Shown here: positions 5,811 through 5,816 of the stretch, piece by piece | How positions within the stretch are numbered: the first letter of the stretch is position 1 | Layout: each line of letters opens with the position of its first letter | Source of the DNA: an uncultured Succinivibrio sp. | GTDB taxonomy: Bacteria > Pseudomonadota > Gammaproteobacteria > Enterobacterales > Succinivibrionaceae | DNA length: 5,816 nucleotides | Direction of reading: 5' to 3' | NCBI GenBank assembly: GCA_902772715.1 | Contig: CACYBT010000175.1 | Coordinates: forward strand, 1 to 5,816 | Position numbers and translations under genes: made by a program | Notes under the pieces: model-generated | Databases searched by the model: none | What the model was told of the DNA's origin: nothing | What the model saw: the letters and a program-made list of their open reading frames with translations, nothing else

Positions 5811-5816
5811 TGTACA
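5811..5816. other. Probable right terminus of the transposon (TGTACA)
   Basis: The window ends in TGTACA, a palindrome. Read from the outside, the element therefore begins TGTACA, a start of the TGT type found at Tn7-like and CAST transposon ends, immediately before the outermost TnsB site. Because the window stops here, the junction with host DNA cannot be seen. Confidence 0.7.

Larger units (their letters stand above)
1..5816. mobile_element. Minimal Tn7-like transposon (tnsA-tnsB-tnsC-tniQ), left terminus probably just outside
   Basis: Four genes of the Tn7 core (endonuclease TnsA, DDE transposase TnsB, AAA+ regulator TnsC, target selector of the TniQ/TnsD family) lie head to tail and fill the space between two inversely oriented, repeat-rich AT-rich ends. 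The two ends share a 38-bp inverted repeat with 36 matches. The right end finishes with TGTACA, fitting the TGT...ACA termini of Tn7-like elements. The left end lacks such a terminus because the repeat homology already runs to base 1; by symmetry with the right end about 60 bp are missing. No target-site duplication or host flank can be seen. There is no cargo gene, tnsE, cas gene or CRISPR array. All four reading frames are open and key residues are kept, so the element looks functional rather than decayed. Confidence 0.9.
5718..5816. other. tniQ-proximal transposon end with three phased TnsB sites
   Basis: About 100 bp separate the tniQ stop from the window edge. Three copies of TGTAACAAACT followed by a TTAA-containing half begin at 5724, 5757 and 5790, exactly 33 bp apart (about three helical turns), so TnsB molecules would sit on one face of the DNA. 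The end finishes with TGTACA. No clear transcription terminator is visible here. Confidence 0.85.

Noticed and set aside
5718..5816. Rho-independent terminator after tniQ
   Set aside because: No GC-rich hairpin followed by a T run is present; the T run at 5785-5790 belongs to the spacer between TnsB sites.

Overview
The window is almost entirely one compact Tn7-like transposon. Four genes lie on the + strand in the order tnsA, tnsB, tnsC and a tnsD/tniQ-family gene. They are packed as a single operon: tnsA and tnsB overlap by 14 bp, 2 bp separate tnsB from tnsC, and a one-base TGATG overlap joins tnsC to tniQ. The catalytic residues of all three core proteins can be read directly, and their spacings match what I recall of E. 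coli Tn7. TnsA has E59, D110, Q129 and K131. TnsB has D271, D359 and E394. TnsC has Walker A and Walker B motifs. The element therefore looks intact and capable of double-strand cut-and-paste transposition.

Layout: bases 1-297 are a very AT-rich transposon end that carries putative TnsB-binding repeats and probably the operon promoter. Bases 319-1116 are tnsA, 1103-3175 tnsB, 3178-4755 tnsC and 4755-5717 tniQ. Bases 5720-5816 are the opposite end, with three TnsB-type repeats at exact 33-bp intervals and a terminal TGTACA on the last base of the window. Bases 1-38 and 5720-5757 form an inverted repeat with 36 of 38 matches. The left-hand match runs to base 1, so the true left terminus is probably about 60 bp outside the window. 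That would make the whole element roughly 5.9 kb.

How the parts should work together (inference from the Tn7 family): TnsB binds the end repeats and cuts and joins the 3' ends. TnsA cuts the 5' ends. TnsC is the ATP-dependent regulator linking the transposase to the target selector. The TniQ/TnsD-type protein recognises the target or a targeting complex. No cargo, tnsE, second target selector, cas gene or CRISPR array lies between the visible ends. The only candidate selector is 320 aa long, about the N-terminal two thirds of Tn7 TnsD. How this minimal element picks its target is the most interesting open question here.

Organism: bacterial. The proteins are visibly close to E. coli Tn7 proteins, which suggests a proteobacterium, possibly a moderately low-GC gammaproteobacterium, but no host gene is present and this is weak. 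tniQ is noticeably more AT-rich than tnsABC, suggesting a different history for the targeting gene.
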